A stretch of 62,022 nt of DNA from Corynebacterium yonathiae (GCF_022288805.1 NZ_JAKOPM010000013.1:1-62022); one strand, 5' to 3'; shown: positions 25,565 to 35,121, numbered from the stretch's first letter. The notes: generated by a model from the letters alone, not told the origin. Program-made: numbers and translations.

Positions 25565-28500
25565 GTGAAGCAGATTTTGCGCTCACTGCTGGGAAAGAAG
25601 AAACCTGGGCGTTCAGATGAACCACGCACACCGGTCTATCAGCCAGTAAAGCCCAAAGCTGGCTCTGCCAGTGCGCCCCAGGCCCCAAATAAAAAAGATT
25701 CCGCGCCCCAAGAATCGGACAACACCAAGTCCACCACGAGTGCACGATCCACCACACCGCAAGGAAAACCACAGGACCGCTCTGCGCAGGAGGGCCAGTC
25801 TAAGGACCAAGCTAAGAAGACACCTGCAGGAAAGCCCGCGAAGGCTACCGAGCCCAAGCCTGCTGCCGCCAAAGACGCCTCTCGTCCCGAGGCCGCGCAG
25901 CCACACTCCAGCGCGGCAAATTCCGCTAAACCGCAGCGGGCAAAGGCAGCCTCGCAGTCGCCCGCAAACAAAGCAGCGACAAACAAGCCAGCTTCCCAAA
26001 ATTCCGAATCTAAACCCGCCGCCACTAAGCAGAGCAAGCCAGCAGCCTCTCCTAAGTCAGCAGCGGTAGAGAAACAGCCGCAATCGAACGCGCAGGAGAA
26101 GAAGCCCCAACGCAAGGCGCACGAACCGGTTCAGCGACCGCGCCGCGGTGCCAGCTTTAGCTCCACGACCTCGCCGAGCTCCCCGAAGGCCGATTCTGCC
26201 CGCGATACCTCCCCGAAGCCGGCGGGAAAGCCCGGCAAAAAGCCGTCTCAGCAAGGCGCTGCAAAGCCATCGCAGCAGACTCGACCTGCAGCCCAACAAC
26301 CAAAGAAGGCACCCAAGTCATCCACCTCTCCCAACCCGAAGAAGCCTTCCCCGAAGCCGGCGTCGCCGCGCCCGTCTGCTGCACAAGCACAGGCACCTTC
26401 TAAGCCAGCTAAACAACAAAAGGCTAAGCCGAAGCAGACTAACCCTGCCACCGCTAAACCTGCCACAGCCAAGCCGGCCGCAGACAAGCAGCAGCAAACA
26501 CAGAAGCCACGCCCCCAAAAGCGCAGGCAGGAAGACACCGCAAAGGAGACGACTCAGCCACGCCCAGCATCGAAAGAAAAAAAACAGCCTTCTAAGAGCA
26601 AGGGCGAAACATGCACGCCTAGTACCGCAAACCAAAAGGCTGCCCCGCAGGCATCAGCACCGAAAACTGCTACACAAAAGAAGAACACTACTGCCCCCAC
26701 GCCGAAGGCAACCGCACCAAGGACTGGGGCTGCCCCTTCCCAGCAGCCCACTAGGTCGGCTCAGAATAAGACTGCCCACAATAGGGATAAGGTAGCCCAG
26801 CCGAAGAAGGACCAAAGCGGATCCTCACAGGGCAGTCTTGATAAGCAGCAGGAGCAAAGGCCACAGCCACAGTCGAAGGCGTCGACGCCTCAGGACAAGG
26901 CTAGGAAGACGACAAAGCGCCGCCCAGAGGTAAAACCATCTGATATCAGCCGCGGGCTGGCCCGTAAATCTCAGCAGGTAGGCACCCCTACCTCGGCTCA
27001 GCAAAATCCACCGCGCGCTGTACCAAAGCCTAAAGCGAAGCAGCAGTCTGGACAGCCCCGGCCGAAGAAGGCAGAGCCCCAAGCAGCCCCAAAGACGGCT
27101 TCGGCAAAAACCAGCACGCCCGCAGCGACGGGTGGTATAGCTGGAGCAGGGGCGGCCACCGCCGCCGCTGCCGCCGCGGCTAAAGAGAGGCAACGAGACA
27201 AGGCACAGCCAGCAAAGGCACCACAGCCAGCTCCGAATAAGCCAAAGGCACCAGTAGCGCCGGACCAAGCGCAACCAGCTGCCCAGAAACCAGCAACACA
27301 GAAAGCGACAGCTCCGCAGGGGGATGCTAAATCCAAGTATCCGCTGCAAAAGCAGGCCAATGACCCTGAAGCGCTGGCGACACCGCCGGAGAGCAAGGTA
27401 GTCAAGAAAAAGCGTCACGCCCGTCTGCGCCAGGTCAAGGGTCTTGACGGCCTGCGCGGCCTCGCAGTCATTGCCGTGGTGCTCTATCACTTCTTCCCTT
27501 CCCTTCTACCCGGAGGCTACTTAGGCGTTGACCTCTTCTTCGTTCTTTCCGGATTCCTCATTACCTCGTTGCTGGTACGAGAATTCCGCACCTCCGGCAC
27601 GATTAGCTTGAAAGATTTCTGGGTGCGGCGATTCCGGCGCATTCTCCCGGCCGCAGTATCCGTTCTGGTCATGTGCACCGCGCTGGTGGCATGGATCGGA
27701 GACGACCTAGCGATTGGCTTGCGCCAGCAGTTCTTGGGCACCCTGTTCTTTGTCAATAACTGGACCCAAATCGCGACCTCCCAGTCCTACTTCGCGGACA
27801 ATGAGATTCAGGTTTTCGCCCATTATTGGTCGCTGGCCGTAGAGGAGCAGTTCTATGTCATTTGGCCACTTCTTATCACCGGCGTTTTCCTGATCTCTCG
27901 CCGCAAGCCGCGCCGGCTTCCTATCCTCGTAGCGACGGTCTTGGCCATAGGCTCTGCCGTGGCCATGGCGCTTCTTTTCGTGCCGGGAGAGGACCCAACA
28001 CGCGTCTACTACGGCACTGATACCCACGCTTTCGGCCTGCTCACCGGTGCCGTGCTGTCTTTGCTGATGACATCTACTAAGTCTGACCCAAAGGCGGATT
28101 CTTGGGCCGCGGCCGGCAAGTCTGAATCCCGTATAGCAGGGGTCATCGGCGCCCTAGCTCTCCTCGGCTACGGTGCACAGCTATTCCTCATGCCGGATGA
28201 TGCGGAAATCACCTACCGGGGCGGGCTCCTCCTCACCAGCGTGCTCGGTGTCCTTATGGTCTGGGGCGTGGTCCGCGAATACGGCCCTATGACCTCGCTA
28301 TTTAGGACCAAGGTCATGCGCTGGTTTGGCCAGCGTTCCTTCTCGCTGTATCTCTGGCACTGGCCAGTCATCATGATTCTCAAGGCGCTTTTCGAGGGCA
28401 ACCAGAATTCCGATAAATCCTGGATTCTGGGCCTGGTAGCCGTGCCAATTTCGTTGCTTCTATCCGAGATTTCTTATCAGTTCATTGAAAATCCGTTCCG

Positions 28501-29326
28501 CCGCGGCGGATATAAGAAGACGTGGAAGACCTACTGGTCATCCCGCCCAGGATTTAGCGAATTGCGCGATGGCTTTGGCAAGACCATGTGGCCGGTAGTC
28601 CCATTCCTCGTCATTGCCTCTGTAGCGGGCGTAGTCTACGGCGTTATTAACTCCAGCGATAAAACTGAGTTGGAGCAGCAATTGGAACAGCTCCAGCAGC
28701 AGAACCAGAGCAGCAACAATGCCCCAGTTCAGCCGAATAATGCTGCACCACAGCCACCTGCCGAGGACGAGGATCAGACTTCTTCGAAGGACAAGAAGAC
28801 CCGCCCCATGCCACAGGGTAAGGACATTACCGCTGTGGGTGACTCTGTGATGCTGGCTTCTAGCGGCGCCCTCAAGCAGCGCTTCCCGCAGATTTATGTC
28901 GATGCAGACGTATCCCGCCACTACACCGCGGGAATTCAAGTTCTCCAGCAGCTGAAGGATTCCGGCCAGCTGCGCGATACCGTTTTCCTCGGGTTCGGCA
29001 CTAACGGACCTGCCTTCCCGGATCAGATCAAGGAAGCTCTAGATATCATCGGCAAAGACCGCACCGTTGTTATGGCGGTTCCCTATGGCGACCGTGAATG
29101 GATGTCCCAGTCCCAACAGGATGTCATTGATGCAGCCAAGGAATACGACAATGTCTACATCGCTGACTGGTGCGGACACGCTCAGAGCGACCCCGCAATC
29201 CTCTATTCCGATGGTGTTCACCCAATGCCGGAGCGCACCGGCGAGTATTCGGATGCCTTCTACGATGCCCTGAAGCAGTACTCGAAATACGACAAGACTG
29301 TGTCCTCGCAGTGCGCGCCGCAGTAG
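25565..29326 (+). CDS. Acyltransferase-3/SGNH membrane protein with a giant disordered N-terminal tail
   Basis: Predicted envelope O-acyltransferase of the OafB/OatA type, 1253 residues. Residues 1-15 form a short helix; about 15-615 are a low-complexity, strongly basic tail of Lys, Ala, Pro, Gln and Ser, including a poly-Ala run near 535; AT3 family topology puts this in the cytoplasm. From about 620 (RQVKGLDGLRGLAVIAVVLY) comes an acyltransferase-3 domain of ten or so membrane segments, with the catalytic-type His of AVVLYHFFPS and LGVDLFFVLSGFLIT. A last segment lies at 1008-1030, then a Gln-rich coiled stretch, then an SGNH hydrolase-like domain from about 1086 with nucleophile GDSVML and the DGVH acid-His pair near 1214. 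AT3-SGNH proteins usually span 600-700 residues; the tail doubles this. Likely substrates are peptidoglycan or wall polysaccharide (inference). Confidence 0.9.
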   Translation: MKQILRSLLGKKKPGRSDEPRTPVYQPVKPKAGSASAPQAPNKKDSAPQESDNTKSTTSARSTTPQGKPQDRSAQEGQSKDQAKKTPAGKPAKATEPKPAAAKDASRPEAAQPHSSAANSAKPQRAKAASQSPANKAATNKPASQNSESKPAATKQSKPAASPKSAAVEKQPQSNAQEKKPQRKAHEPVQRPRRGASFSSTTSPSSPKADSARDTSPKPAGKPGKKPSQQGAAKPSQQTRPAAQQPKKAPKSSTSPNPKKPSPKPASPRPSAAQAQAPSKPAKQQKAKPKQTNPATAKPATAKPAADKQQQTQKPRPQKRRQEDTAKETTQPRPASKEKKQPSKSKGETCTPSTANQKAAPQASAPKTATQKKNTTAPTPKATAPRTGAAPSQQPTRSAQNKTAHNRDKVAQPKKDQSGSSQGSLDKQQEQRPQPQSKASTPQDKARKTTKRRPEVKPSDISRGLARKSQQVGTPTSAQQNPPRAVPKPKAKQQSGQPRPKKAEPQAAPKTASAKTSTPAATGGIAGAGAATAAAAAAAKERQRDKAQPAKAPQPAPNKPKAPVAPDQAQPAAQKPATQKATAPQGDAKSKYPLQKQANDPEALATPPESKVVKKKRHARLRQVKGLDGLRGLAVIAVVLYHFFPSLLPGGYLGVDLFFVLSGFLITSLLVREFRTSGTISLKDFWVRRFRRILPAAVSVLVMCTALVAWIGDDLAIGLRQQFLGTLFFVNNWTQIATSQSYFADNEIQVFAHYWSLAVEEQFYVIWPLLITGVFLISRRKPRRLPILVATVLAIGSAVAMALLFVPGEDPTRVYYGTDTHAFGLLTGAVLSLLMTSTKSDPKADSWAAAGKSESRIAGVIGALALLGYGAQLFLMPDDAEITYRGGLLLTSVLGVLMVWGVVREYGPMTSLFRTKVMRWFGQRSFSLYLWHWPVIMILKALFEGNQNSDKSWILGLVAVPISLLLSEISYQFIENPFRRGGYKKTWKTYWSSRPGFSELRDGFGKTMWPVVPFLVIASVAGVVYGVINSSDKTELEQQLEQLQQQNQSSNNAPVQPNNAAPQPPAEDEDQTSSKDKKTRPMPQGKDITAVGDSVMLASSGALKQRFPQIYVDADVSRHYTAGIQVLQQLKDSGQLRDTVFLGFGTNGPAFPDQIKEALDIIGKDRTVVMAVPYGDREWMSQSQQDVIDAAKEYDNVYIADWCGHAQSDPAILYSDGVHPMPERTGEYSDAFYDALKQYSKYDKTVSSQCAPQ

Positions 29327-29380
29327 AGGCGTAGTAAGTGCCGGAGTGCGGCGTCGGCAAGCGCCTAGGCTCCCCCTGCC

Positions 29381-29447
29381 CGCCCTTCGCGCTCACCGGA
29401 AGCTCATGCACCACTAGCATTAGCATTCGCCGTGAGCGCGGAGGGCG
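29381..29447. repeat. Large imperfect inverted repeat downstream of the acyltransferase gene
   Basis: CGCCCTTCGCGCTCAC at 29381-29396 pairs with 29432-29447 with one mismatch, enclosing 35 bases. It lies between the acyltransferase stop and the terminator at 29473. Its role is unknown; it may stabilise the transcript end or be part of a small RNA. Confidence 0.6.
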
Positions 29448-29472
29448 TTATGCTATACGGGCCTAGACATGG

Positions 29473-29514
29473 ATAAAGCTCGCCCTCTACAGCGCGGTAG
29501 AGGGCGAGCTTTAT
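29473..29514. terminator. Strong terminator between convergent genes
   Basis: ATAAAGCTCGCCCTCTAC pairs perfectly with its complement across AGCGCG, an 18-base stem with A-rich and T-rich ends that can act on both strands. It ends the acyltransferase transcript and the convergent monooxygenase transcript. Confidence 0.88.
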
Positions 29515-29523
29515 TCGTTGGGA

Positions 29524-29847
29524 TTAGTCGACGGAGAATTCTCCCATCTTGTCCCAACCGGTGCGGCCGTCGATGTGGACGTTAATGATGTCCGGAGTCT
29601 CCACGAGGTACTTCGGGAACTCCTCGGTCGAGCGCTGGAAGTGCTCGCTCTGGACGTGCTCTACGTCCTTGCCGTCTACGTAGGACTCCAGCAGCAGGAA
29701 GCGCTGGCGATCTTCCGGATCACGGAACCACTTAAAGTCGATGCAGCCCGGCTCTGCATTGCAGGCCTCGGTGTACCAGTTAATTTCATCGAGGAAGGTC
29801 TCTGCATATTCAGGCTTGACGTGGAATTGTACGTTAATCAGAATCAT
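29524..29847 (-). CDS. Antibiotic biosynthesis monooxygenase (ABM) domain protein
   Basis: Small dimeric ferredoxin-like enzyme of the ABM/quinol monooxygenase (YgiN-like) family, 107 residues. Typical features are INVQFHVKPEYAETFLDEIN at the first strand and helix, EPGCIDFKWFRDPED, and RFLLLESYVDGKDVEHVQSEHFQ, where the His-rich stretch lines the pocket. Such proteins oxidise quinols or act in stress protection; a heme-degrading role is less likely because the IsdG-type Asn-Trp-His set is not evident. It is a single-gene unit between a terminator and the secreted-protein gene. Confidence 0.85.
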   Translation of the reverse strand: MILINVQFHVKPEYAETFLDEINWYTEACNAEPGCIDFKWFRDPEDRQRFLLLESYVDGKDVEHVQSEHFQRSTEEFPKYLVETPDIINVHIDGRTGWDKMGEFSVD

Positions 29848-29935
29848 GCCTCGATTCTACCGGTGCCTTGCGGCTTCGTCATCGTTGCAGATGAATGCTA
29901 GGAACGCGGCGGAATCGAGGCTTGCGATAAGAAAT

Positions 29936-30526
29936 TTAGTTGAGGAAGAACTCCGCAACATAGATGTAGATCCCATCGTAGGCGGTTGCCACGCCAAAGC
30001 CGTGCTGGGGAGCAGCGTTGACTGGGACGTCGCGGTTGAACCAGTTCAGGCGGTCTTGCGCCTGTTGTTCATTAAGGCGACGAACCGTGCCCTGGCCCTC
30101 GTCCTTGTGATTCAACCCGTGGGCTATGCCATCCTTGTACTCAAGCTTGCCGGCGGCACCTTGGTTGGCCCATTCCTGGGCGATAGCCGCTGCACGCGCA
30201 TCTTTACGGTGCCCGGCCTCTTCAAGGTGGGCGGTGGTGGCGGCGCCTAGCTGGCCGGCAACCTTGGGCGCCTGGCCCACCGGCTTGGCGAGGAATTCTG
30301 GCAGCGGGATATTGTACTTCTCGGCCAGCTCATAGGCCTGCGGCGGCAGGGTGAGGCGGAAATCTTCTAAAGCGGCGAAAGGATCAGAAGAAAGCTGCTG
30401 AGCCTGCGAAGAAGCCTGCTGAATCTGCGGCGGCAAGGCCGGCTGAGCAGAGGCCACGGTAGACGTTCCGGAGATCACGAGGACGGTGGATAGGGCGGCT
30501 ACGGTTGCGCGGTGAGAAAGCTTCAT
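29936..30526 (-). CDS. Secreted protein with a degenerate CAP/SCP-like domain
   Basis: Exported protein of 196 residues. Residues 1-28 form a signal peptide (KLSHRATVAALSTVLVIS, then STVASAQ with an Ala-x-Ala cleavage site). The mature part starts Pro/Gln-rich; from about 110 (AAIAQEWANQGAAG) to the end (GVATAYDGIYIYVAEFFLN) it resembles a CAP domain, though the family's central His and TQxVW motifs are not clear, so the fold call is tentative. The start at 30526 was chosen because it begins at the basic region of the signal peptide. Function unknown; CAP proteins are common in corynebacterial secretomes. Confidence 0.75.
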   Translation of the reverse strand: MKLSHRATVAALSTVLVISGTSTVASAQPALPPQIQQASSQAQQLSSDPFAALEDFRLTLPPQAYELAEKYNIPLPEFLAKPVGQAPKVAGQLGAATTAHLEEAGHRKDARAAAIAQEWANQGAAGKLEYKDGIAHGLNHKDEGQGTVRRLNEQQAQDRLNWFNRDVPVNAAPQHGFGVATAYDGIYIYVAEFFLN

Positions 30527-30692
30527 GCCCTCCACCGTGCCACAAAGCGCCAGCAAAAAGGAAGGCGTTTCGGAGCTACATAGGCAATTCGATACAACTT
30601 TGTTATGTCCCCGAATTCTGAGGCCACCACGGGTAATGGGACAATGACCCCACGGCGCATTTGGCTGGACTAGTGCGAAAGGTTATTGGCTG

Positions 30693-31607
30693 TTGCTGGA
30701 CGTATTGACTGGGTTTGCAATCATTTTCGTAGTCATCGGTGTGGGATTTGTGCTGGCGCACAGGGGCATCATTGGCAAGGGCGAGGCGCGATTGCAATTC
30801 AACCGCACCGCCTTTTGGGCGGCAACGCCGGCTCTTATTTTCTCCAGCGTGGCTAAATCCGATACCTCTGCGTTCGTATCTCCCGTGGTGGCTGTTATCG
30901 CGGTTGCGTCCATAGCCACCATGGCTGTGTACTGGCTGTGCAGCCGGCTACTCTTTCCGCGCAGTGGTGGCGAAACCATGGCAGGTGCCGCAGCGGCGAG
31001 CTATTACAACTCGGTCAATATTGGCCTGCCGATTGCCACCTATGTCATAGGTGATGCCACCTACGTCATCCCTGCTTTGGTCCTCCAGATGGCGGTGCTC
31101 TCGCCGTTTATCATTGCGGGACTCAATGCGCGGGGCACCAGCATGCGATCAATATGGAGCTCCGTGGTCTCCGGAATTACCGCGCCTGTAGTGCTAGCTG
31201 CGGTGGCGGGATTTATCGTCTCCGCAGCAGAGTGGCAGCTACCGGATGTGGTGATGAAGCCATTAGAGATTCTGGGTGGCGCATCTATTCCCATGATCCT
31301 CATGAGCTTTGGCGCCTCTTTAAAAGGCGATGCACTGTTGGAAGAAGACCGTCTACCCACCGTTACCGCGACGGTTTTGAAGTTGGTAGGAATGCCCGCT
31401 ATCGCGCTGACTGTAGGTACCGCCTTGGGTTTGGGCGGCGCGCAGTTATACGCGGCGCTAATTTTGGCAGCCTTGCCCACGGCGCAAAACGTGTATAACT
31501 ATGCCGCCACCTATGAGGTGGGAGAAACCGTGGCCCGGGATACAGTTTTTCTCACTACTTTCCTCTCGCTGCCGGCGATGCTGGCCATCGCAGCCCTATT
31601 TGGCTAA
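30693..31607 (+). CDS. AEC-family transporter (auxin efflux carrier-like)
   Basis: Membrane carrier of 304 residues with about ten segments in two inverted five-helix repeats, as expected for the AEC family; bacterial members move malate, malonate or other organic anions. Recognisable stretches are the start DVLTGFAIIFVVIGVGFVLA, the discontinuous-helix regions AAASYYNSVNIGLPIATYV and LILAALPTAQNVYNYA, and GGASIPMILMSFGASL. The start is TTG, with AAAGG ten bases upstream. It is divergent from the secreted-protein gene and convergent with the hydrolase, whose stop lies 6 bases beyond its own. Confidence 0.88.
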   Translation: MLDVLTGFAIIFVVIGVGFVLAHRGIIGKGEARLQFNRTAFWAATPALIFSSVAKSDTSAFVSPVVAVIAVASIATMAVYWLCSRLLFPRSGGETMAGAAAASYYNSVNIGLPIATYVIGDATYVIPALVLQMAVLSPFIIAGLNARGTSMRSIWSSVVSGITAPVVLAAVAGFIVSAAEWQLPDVVMKPLEILGGASIPMILMSFGASLKGDALLEEDRLPTVTATVLKLVGMPAIALTVGTALGLGGAQLYAALILAALPTAQNVYNYAATYEVGETVARDTVFLTTFLSLPAMLAIAALFG

Positions 31608-31612
31608 AAGAC

Positions 31613-33346
31613 CTAGTAAACGCCGACGTCGAGTGCGGCAAATTCGCGCTGCAGCTCATCGGGATCGATGTCTCCTGCCACGTCTGGCCCGGCGATGGCG
31701 GCGAAGCCGTCGAGCACCGAAGCCCCATAATTATGTCCGTGTCCATCGGAAACGTCCTTTGCGCCGGGCAGATCGGCGGCTACCTGCAGGGAAGAGATGA
31801 TGGGCATCCATCGCATTACGCGCTCGGCAGAGTACGGTGTCCGCTCACGCATCCAATCCGGTTCTGTGAAGGCCGTCTGAGGCGACCACCAAGCCACGGG
31901 ATCCGAGGGGTGCTGAATATAGAGCATGCGGGTGCGCCCCCACTCTTGTTCCGGCACCGTACCCCACTGGCGCACCTGTGCATCATCATTGGCAAAGCGC
32001 ACCACGAGGCCCCCGGCATATTCGGGGGAGATCTCAGAGGATCCGGGGTCGCGGCGCTCTACAAACTGGGTACGCAAGCGGTTAAAGTGCGGCGGTCCGG
32101 TCAGCAGAATGCCATCGACGGAGTTGGCAATGTCGCGCACCCCAGAAAAAGCCGCTTCAATGCCGGTGGTGCCCAAGGATTCACCATATAGGTAGAGCTT
32201 CGGGCGCTTGTCCTCCGGCAGCCCGTTCCACCAGTCCACAATAGGGTTGATGAACTCCTCCCCGGCGCGCTCTACCTGGGCGCCGCCTGATAGAAAGTGC
32301 AGTGCAGAAGGCATAGCGGAGTATTGGGCGGCCGCAATGGCGGTATCGCCGCCGTAGAGGAGTTCGAAGGCTTGGGCAGAATAGGACGACACCCATCCTG
32401 TGCCGGTGGTCATAATCAGCAGCAGGGCTTTGCGGTCTTGGGCGTGGGTGCGCTCTAGTTCGTCGATAAGCAACTGCGCTCGTTCCTCATTGGAGTCACG
32501 ATTGCCCAGGCCAGCATAGGCGCGGATGGGTTCTTTGGCGGGTTTTCCGGTCACCTTCTCCAATTCCGCACGGTGCGCACCGGAAGAAAGGAAGCGCGAG
32601 CCCTGCAGGCCCACGCCGTTCCAATCCACACGGGACGTCGGGGAACCACTACGTTCGGCGGTGGAGGGCCGCTGGGTGGCGGGATCAGGCTCGGCGTTTT
32701 GGGCGGTAAAAAAGCGCTCTCCCACCCCCACGATGGCACCAGGGATGAGGTTTTCCACGGTATACGTGCCCACCAGCGCCACGATGACCACCGCGCCTAC
32801 GACGCGGTAGGCAGCGCGGAAGCGCTGGGGAAAGTGGCTAGAAAGCCAACGCACGCAAAAGCGCAGGACACGCAATATGAACAAGAAGGCAGTAAATACC
32901 GCTAGGGCGAGGGGAACCACAAGAACATAGCTGGCAATGGTCGGCGCCGGGGCAGCTAAGGCATCTGCAAGTTGACGCTGCCAACGCACGGCGAAGACAG
33001 CAAAGCCCACCATCCACAGCACAAAGACGCCGGTAGCGATGCGAGAGGCAACGCGGTAGCGCCTAGGCGGCCACGTGGTGGCATCGAGCCAGGAATATCG
33101 GGGCGCCACATAGCGCACCACGAGCCGGTACCACACGTGCTTGAGAGCAATGCCCAGCGTATAACCAAGTCCGGCGGCGATGCCGGAGACCAGCCCTTGG
33201 TAGAGCCAGTCCCGCGGCAGGAGGGATGGGGTAAGGCCTAGGGTAAAAAGGACTGCTGCGCCGATAATGCCCCACAGATCGAGGTGACCGACGATATCGG
33301 CGATGCGAGCCTCTACCCTTCGAGCTTCTCCCCCAACTCCAGCCAT
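31613..33346 (-). CDS. Membrane-anchored alpha/beta hydrolase (Abhydrolase_9 family)
   Basis: Protein of 577 residues found widely in mycolate-containing actinobacteria. About five membrane segments occupy residues 20-210, beginning LDLWGIIGAAVLFTLGLTPS, followed by an extracytoplasmic alpha/beta hydrolase domain. The nucleophile elbow is LYLYGESLGTTG near 395, an acidic residue follows in YIQHPSDPVAWWSP, and a His lies in GHGHNYGAS. The substrate is unknown; a lipid esterase or wall-modifying role is inferred from the family. It overlaps the ABC-F gene by 34 bases, so either the two are coupled or the true start is slightly downstream (GTG at 33337). Confidence 0.85.
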   Translation of the reverse strand: MAGVGGEARRVEARIADIVGHLDLWGIIGAAVLFTLGLTPSLLPRDWLYQGLVSGIAAGLGYTLGIALKHVWYRLVVRYVAPRYSWLDATTWPPRRYRVASRIATGVFVLWMVGFAVFAVRWQRQLADALAAPAPTIASYVLVVPLALAVFTAFLFILRVLRFCVRWLSSHFPQRFRAAYRVVGAVVIVALVGTYTVENLIPGAIVGVGERFFTAQNAEPDPATQRPSTAERSGSPTSRVDWNGVGLQGSRFLSSGAHRAELEKVTGKPAKEPIRAYAGLGNRDSNEERAQLLIDELERTHAQDRKALLLIMTTGTGWVSSYSAQAFELLYGGDTAIAAAQYSAMPSALHFLSGGAQVERAGEEFINPIVDWWNGLPEDKRPKLYLYGESLGTTGIEAAFSGVRDIANSVDGILLTGPPHFNRLRTQFVERRDPGSSEISPEYAGGLVVRFANDDAQVRQWGTVPEQEWGRTRMLYIQHPSDPVAWWSPQTAFTEPDWMRERTPYSAERVMRWMPIISSLQVAADLPGAKDVSDGHGHNYGASVLDGFAAIAGPDVAGDIDPDELQREFAALDVGVY

Positions 33347-35121
33347 TCCATCTCCAGTTCCTCGTAGGCGCTACGGTTGTCTTTTAGTTCTCCGTCCAGT
33401 TCGGTCAAGGCTTGACTGTCGACCTTTTCCGCAGCAGTTGCCATTTTCTCATTAATCTGCGCGGCCGCCTTCTCGAGCTTTTGCATCTTGCGCTCGAGCG
33501 CGTTCATTTTCTTGGTGATTTCGCGCTCCTGCTGGGATGAGAGCTTCTTTTCCGGCTTCGGTGTAGAACTGTCTGGTTTCTTCTCTCCCAGATTGAGTAC
33601 ACCGGAGCTCTGCTGTGCCTCAAGTGCGGCGCGCTTGCGCAGATACTCATCGATACCGCCGGGCAGGTTGGTGAGCTTGCTATCTCCAAAGAGCGCATAA
33701 GTATTGTCCGCGATGCGCTCGATAAGGTAGCGATCGTGCGAAATGACCACCATAGTTCCTGGCCAAGAATCCAAGAGAGACTCCAGTTCCTGCAGGGTAT
33801 CAATATCGAGGTCGTTGGTGGGCTCGTCTAGCAGCAACACATTAGGCTCGGCCATGAGCACGCGAGTAAGCTGCAGGCGGCGGCGCTCGCCGCCAGAGAG
33901 ATCTCCTACCGGGGTGCGCTGTCGCTTGGCAGAAAAACCTAGACGCTCGGCCAGCTGAGAGGCGGAAAGCTCCTTTTTACCAAGCTGGACATAGGTGGCG
34001 ACGTCTTCGACGGCGTCGATAAGCCGGCGTTGCGGATCCAGGTCATCGAGCTCTTGTCGCAACCAGCCAAGGCGCACCGTTTGGCCCTCGATGCGCTTGC
34101 CCGCGGCCAGCTCGTACTCGCCGGCCAGGGTGCGCAATAAGGTGGTCTTGCCAGAACCATTGACGCCTACCAAACCAATGCGCTCGCCAGGGGCTAGGCG
34201 CCAAGTAAGGTGATCGACCAAGGTGCGGCCGTCTGGGGACTTGACGGTGGCATCCTCAAGCTCGATGACCACGCGGCCCTGGCGCTGCTTGGAAAAGGCC
34301 ATGAGCTCGACCTTATTGCGCGGCTCCGGTACGTCTGCGATGAGCGCCTCGGCAGCTTCAATGCGGTAGCGCGGCTTGGAAGTACGCGCGGGCGCGCCAC
34401 GGCGCAGCCACGCCAGCTCCTTGCGGGCAAGATTCTTGCGGCGCTGTTCCATGGCATCGGCCTGACGGGCGCGTTCGGCGCGGGCGAAGGTCCAGTCGTT
34501 GTAGCCGCCCTCGTAGGTATCAACCACGCCATCGTGCACCTCCCAGGTCCACGTGGCCACGGTATCGAGGAACCAGCGATCGTGGGTGACCACGACCACG
34601 GCTAGATTGCGCTTGAGCAGGTGATCTGCGATCCACTGCACGCCCTCCACATCGAGGTGGTTGGTGGGCTCATCGAGCACCACGAGGTCCAGATCCTGCA
34701 CCAGCGCCGCGGCTAGGTTCACGCGGCGGCGCTCTCCACCAGAAAGCGAACCTACTGGGGTATCTAGCCCAAGATCCACAATACCCAGGCCGCCCAAGAC
34801 ATCGCGCACCTTGGCATTGGATGCCCACTCATAGGTCTCCAGTTCTAGGGGCTCGATAATGACTTGGGCGATGGTTAGCTCATCGGGGAGGTCGAAGCGC
34901 TGGGTAACCACCGCCATGCGCAGGTCCGAAGTATGGGATACACGACCAGCATCGGGCGGTTCGATGCCGGTAAGCACCTCCAGCAGGGTGGTTTTTCCGC
35001 CGCCATTAACGCCGACGATGCCAATCCGATCGCCGCTTTGCACACCTAGGGACACCCCGTCTAAAAGGGTTTTTAATCCATAAGTTTTGCTGACTTGCTC
35101 GAGGTTGATCAGGTTTGCCAT
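33313..35121 (-). CDS. ABC-F family ATPase, Uup-like
   Basis: Soluble ATPase with two nucleotide-binding domains and no membrane partner, acting on ribosomes or DNA structures. In 602 residues, domain 1 has Walker A GVNGGGKTTLLEVL, signature LSGGERRRVNLAAAL and Walker B LVVLDEPTNHLD; domain 2 has GVNGSGKTTLLRTLAG, LSGGERRRLQLTRVL and VLLLDEPTNDLD. Between them lies the charged linker (DAMEQRRKNLARKELAWLRR). A C-terminal coiled coil of about 80 residues (QEREITKKMNALERKMQKLE) is the Uup hallmark, against EttA. The abhydrolase gene overlaps its end. Confidence 0.93.
   Translation of the reverse strand: MANLINLEQVSKTYGLKTLLDGVSLGVQSGDRIGIVGVNGGGKTTLLEVLTGIEPPDAGRVSHTSDLRMAVVTQRFDLPDELTIAQVIIEPLELETYEWASNAKVRDVLGGLGIVDLGLDTPVGSLSGGERRRVNLAAALVQDLDLVVLDEPTNHLDVEGVQWIADHLLKRNLAVVVVTHDRWFLDTVATWTWEVHDGVVDTYEGGYNDWTFARAERARQADAMEQRRKNLARKELAWLRRGAPARTSKPRYRIEAAEALIADVPEPRNKVELMAFSKQRQGRVVIELEDATVKSPDGRTLVDHLTWRLAPGERIGLVGVNGSGKTTLLRTLAGEYELAAGKRIEGQTVRLGWLRQELDDLDPQRRLIDAVEDVATYVQLGKKELSASQLAERLGFSAKRQRTPVGDLSGGERRRLQLTRVLMAEPNVLLLDEPTNDLDIDTLQELESLLDSWPGTMVVISHDRYLIERIADNTYALFGDSKLTNLPGGIDEYLRKRAALEAQQSSGVLNLGEKKPDSSTPKPEKKLSSQQEREITKKMNALERKMQKLEKAAAQINEKMATAAEKVDSQALTELDGELKDNRSAYEELEMEWLELGEKLEG

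Noticed and set aside
25613..27490. Several overlapping open frames on both strands within the acyltransferase tail
   Set aside because: They arise from the GC-rich, low-complexity codons of the Lys/Ala/Pro tail; none has a start signal or family resemblance.
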